This document shows, piece by piece, positions 48,205 to 50,660 of a stretch of DNA of 50,660 bases (position 1 is the stretch's first letter; every line of letters starts with the position of its first letter). Below the pieces are notes generated by a model. That model worked only from the letters and a program-made list of their open reading frames with translations, was not told the origin of the DNA and ran no database searches. The stretch comes from Perkinsus olseni (Eukaryota > Perkinsozoa > Perkinsida), in the NCBI GenBank assembly GCA_013115125.1, contig JABANN010000223.1, positions 1-50,660 on the forward strand. Reading direction: 5' to 3'. The position numbers and the translations under genes are program-made.

Positions 48205-48991
48205 ATGCAACGTGCTTCTTGTAGTAGAAGAGTTGTACACAGAATATGGGTTGCAGAGGCTCATGACAAACTGTTACCGAAAGTATCAACTTCTACGGCT
48301 GACTTGTCAAGTGGCGCGTGGGTGGACGGTCACAAACGATTTAAAGAATTAAGGAAGGGCGAATCTGATGATCATGCATTGGTGCTCGCCAACGGACAAT
48401 TCCGAAGTCGGATTCGACCCCAAGGACACGAGATAGTCGGACTATCCTAGTGGTCTTTGGGGTCAAATCTCGAGTCCTTGGATGAAGCCTCAACTATGAT
48501 AGTCCAGCTAGCATCGCACGAGAGCGTATGAACTTGGCGTCAAGGCAGTTTGAGCTGTCGCTTGTCCGAAGATTGACGGCTGCTGATCCATGAATACCAT
48601 TCATACACCTTTTGCTCCTAGATATGAGGATATCAACGGAGGGCCTATCTCCCGGCCCTGCCGTGCCCCTGACTCAAGAAACTTGTGACCAGTCGCAGTC
48701 GCGCAGCTGCGGTCAGTACGCATTGTGTCCTTCGATCCGCCTGCCGTCATGCGATGTACTCGCAACGCAGTACAAACATGGAAGGTGGCACCATTGGGTT
48801 ACAAAGGCAGCACTGCCATAGTTCCATTGGGACGAGAACATGATATACTGTACGTCCGTGTGGTGCTCCGTTATGCAGCGGCATCTTCTGAATCTTCTCA
48901 CCGTGTTACACGGTTTGTATTTACTCGAGGATTGGTGCCGAGTCGGTCGTCGAGCATACTTTGGCAGTATTATTTAAATTCACCAACTTGA
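48205..48991 (+). CDS. Possible hypothetical exons
   Basis: Two plus-strand frames look somewhat protein-like. The first (to 48450) contains GAWVDGHKRFKELRKGESDD and ALVLANGQFRSRIRP. The second (48725-48991) starts MSFDPPAVMRCTRNAVQTWK and contains GSTAIVPLGREHDILYVRVV. They could be exons of one gene or unrelated chance frames. A structured inverted-repeat region (48416-48464) lies between them. No family is recognised. Confidence 0.22.
48416..48464 (+). repeat. Nested inverted repeat
   Basis: GACCCCAAGGAC (48416-48427) pairs with GTCTTTGGGGTC (48453-48464) over twelve bases with one G-T wobble. Inside it lies a single-base-centred palindrome GATAGTC-G-GACTATC (48432-48446). AAGGACACGAG can alternatively pair with CTCGAGTCCTT at about 48470-48480 with one mismatch. 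Confidence 0.65.
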
Positions 48992-48995
48992 TGAT

Positions 48996-49886
48996 ATGCC
49001 GCTGACATCCGTCCTCACGGGGTTCATCGACAAGCTCTACCACTACGGTGACGCTAACGAGGACTACGCTGAGGTAGAGAGCGAAGAGGGGGCAGACCCG
49101 TACAAGGAGTTGGCAGCACGTGACCAGGTATTATTAATGCCCCCGTCGGGGATCGAACCTGGGACCTTCAGATACTAGACTTTTTCGAACATGATTATGA
49201 CGATGTGATGGGGTATCTTCCTGAGGCCCTACAAGGTATAGCGCCGAAAGAGGTGGTGGATCGAGGCCGGGCAGGAATTGAAGAATACATGGAGGGGCTG
49301 CGGTAGCAATGTGGGTATCACAGTGGCCCGTGGAGTGTTGCTGGTCAGGATCGCCTATTATAACGCTGTCAATGGTGAAGCCTTCCAGAATAAACAACTG
49401 GAAGTTCTAGTGCCGCAACTGATAGAAAAAAAGGAAAATCTGAAGAGGCTCCTGTTAATAGGGATGTCGCGGAGTACGAAAGTTTACAAGGTGAGGATTC
49501 CTGCTGTTGAGGGGTCGACACTTCGTCGAATCAGGAAAAGAAGATATCACTCGAGCACACTAAACTAGACTTACAAGATCGATTAGACAAGAGAAATCTT
49601 AAACACCGGGAGCGAATGAATTTGGTACCAAATCTGACCAAAATCATCGGGCGAGCTAAATTGGCGAAGTTCCTGGCGACAACTGGCGATGGGAATAATA
49701 GTAAGCACAGTGGTGAACTCCATTTCGATATTCGCACATCTCCCAGATAACTGTGTGGAGGTGATGAGCCCCAGCAGCGGCAGTCGGAGTTCGGACCAAG
49801 AGCCGGCTCTCAGGCATCGACGGAGAATATACTCCGATAAAGAGCTGGCCGCCCTTCTACGATCCGATGATGATGACGACGTTTGA
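48996..49886 (+). CDS. Hypothetical charged helical protein, five exons
   Basis: Exons resolved by GT-AG sites and frame: 48996-49119, 49179-49302, 49349-49490, 49535-49700 and 49747-49886, totalling 696 nt or 231 residues. The start is MPLTSVLTGFIDKLYHYGDA, followed by an acidic stretch. Exon 2 reads HFFEHDYDDVMGYLPEALQG. Exon 3 has IAYYNAVNGEAFQNKQLEVL and KKENLKRLLLIGM. Exon 4 is a Lys/Arg/Leu coiled coil. Exon 5 is Ser/Arg-rich and ends in five Asp and a Val. Introns are 44-59 nt; the first contains antisense tRNA-like sequence. No known domain is recognised. Confidence 0.62.
49130..49178 (-). pseudogene. tRNA 3'-half relic inside an intron
   Basis: On the minus strand this intron reads CTGAAGGTCCCAGGTTCGAT and then CCCCGACGGGGGCA. 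GGTTCGATCCC is a perfect B box, preceded by AGGTCCC and followed by a 3' acceptor-like GGGGGCA. No 5' half is present. The gene is on the plus strand, so the relic is antisense to it. Confidence 0.45.
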
Positions 49887-50660
49887 ATGATATTCTCAAT
49901 ATTTCATCCCTGGTCGCGGGCCAGTCCCGAGCACTTGCTGGTGCTATATCCGCCGCTTTAAAGTACAAGCAATCGGCTTTCGTGAGGCACCGCTTCTTCA
50001 GCACAGTTCTGTCAACTTGACAGTGTCAAGTGATCCGCTGCCCGCGTGGCACAGAATAGGTAGCTCAGTTCACAGTCTTCAACGTGTGGTGTTCTGGTGG
50101 GCGGCCAACTTTCCCTTCTCTGATATTATAAGTTGACTGGAATGGTGTACACCGGCAGTCGAATACCGTGGTACCGAACTTGGGGAGTATTCTGGCCCGT
50201 AGCGTACTTGATCGGTAGGGATCGATTCGGCCGGCGACCTACTATTATGCTCCCCCTCGTTCAGGTGTGCCTACTTTGCTTTACATTGGCCATCGAGTGA
50301 AGAAAACTCTCGAGTACGAGCTTGACTTCGCCACTGCTCGAGAGACGTGGAAATATACAAGCAAGCCGGAAGCGATTCGAGAACCTGTACCGGAGAGAGT
50401 TAGAGATGATCGAAAAGATGTTCAATGATGAACTGTTACACGTTTTCTGAAGTTAAGAAAGAGTTGACTTCGTAAAGAGGGACGCCCGAAGTACGTAAAT
50501 GTGACAGGAAATGGTGTCTTAATCGCTGGCAGCGACAACAGCGCCACGCGTACGAGAGGTGCCAACGTATTCTCGTCGTGAATGGATTGTGACAGCGGGA
50601 CACGCAGCGTTGTGTCGTCAGATACCGATCCGCTAGCACTGAAAGAGGAGCTGTCGAAGT
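49887..50660. other. Right end of the window, unassigned
   Basis: A plus-strand piece near 50209-50428 reads GVPTLLYIGHRVKKTLEYEL and FATARETWKYTSKPEAIREP before a stop, and looks like a real exon, but no partner exon or family was found. Two chained single-base-centred palindromes lie at 50009-50023 and 50015-50031. Confidence 0.3.

Overview
The window reads as nuclear DNA of a unicellular eukaryote. Genes carry many short GT-AG introns (mostly about 42-65 nt), intergenic spacing is tight, and there is no sign of bacterial operons. The gene set includes a cilium-linked MYND/TPR protein (ZMYND12 type), a GHKL ATPase resembling topoisomerase VI subunit B, a two-polo-box kinase and several signal-peptide proteins that I cannot place in any family. 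This fits a flagellated alveolate such as Perkinsus, but the species is an inference.

Layout. 0.6-2.2 kb: FAD-dependent oxidoreductase (minus). 2.6-4.0 kb: unrecognised multi-exon gene (minus). 4.9-6.6 kb: Bfr1-type coiled-coil protein (minus), with all six exons resolved. 6.8 kb: decayed tRNA. 7.1-10.8 kb: large Gln/Ser/Pro-rich GYF-domain protein (plus). 11.9-18.0 kb: LTR retrotransposon with two identical 139-bp LTRs. 18.2-20.7 kb: MFSD5-type transporter (minus). 21.5-25.7 kb: polo-like kinase (minus). 25.9-27.0 kb: unrecognised gene (minus). About 27.5-29.1 kb: GHKL ATPase (minus). 29.3-31.3 kb: ZMYND12-like gene (minus). 31.7-32.7 kb: intronless secreted protein (minus). 33.4-35.1 kb: purple acid phosphatase (plus). 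35.7-36.6 kb: secreted protein (plus). 37.5-40.2 kb: three unrecognised genes (minus). 40.4-42.8 kb: tandem pair of paralogues for a one-pass membrane protein (minus). 43.0-45.5 kb: DDHD-domain phospholipase (plus). 46.1-47.2 kb: probable secreted protein (minus). 49.0-49.9 kb: five-exon charged protein (plus). The rest is intergenic or weak.

The genes are ordinary housekeeping, trafficking and signalling functions plus lineage-specific secreted proteins, with no obvious shared pathway. They lie in long same-strand runs: everything recognisable from 18.2 to 32.7 kb and from 37.5 to 42.8 kb is on the minus strand.

The least explained signals are outside the genes. A set of short perfect inverted repeats, each with a single-base centre and often chained arm/anti-arm/arm, recurs in intergenic DNA. 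It is densest at 27.06-27.34 kb beside two tandem TATAAAAA boxes, and occurs again at 29.2, 35.5, 37.2, 48.4 and 50.0 kb. Decayed tRNA sequence sits inside at least two short introns.
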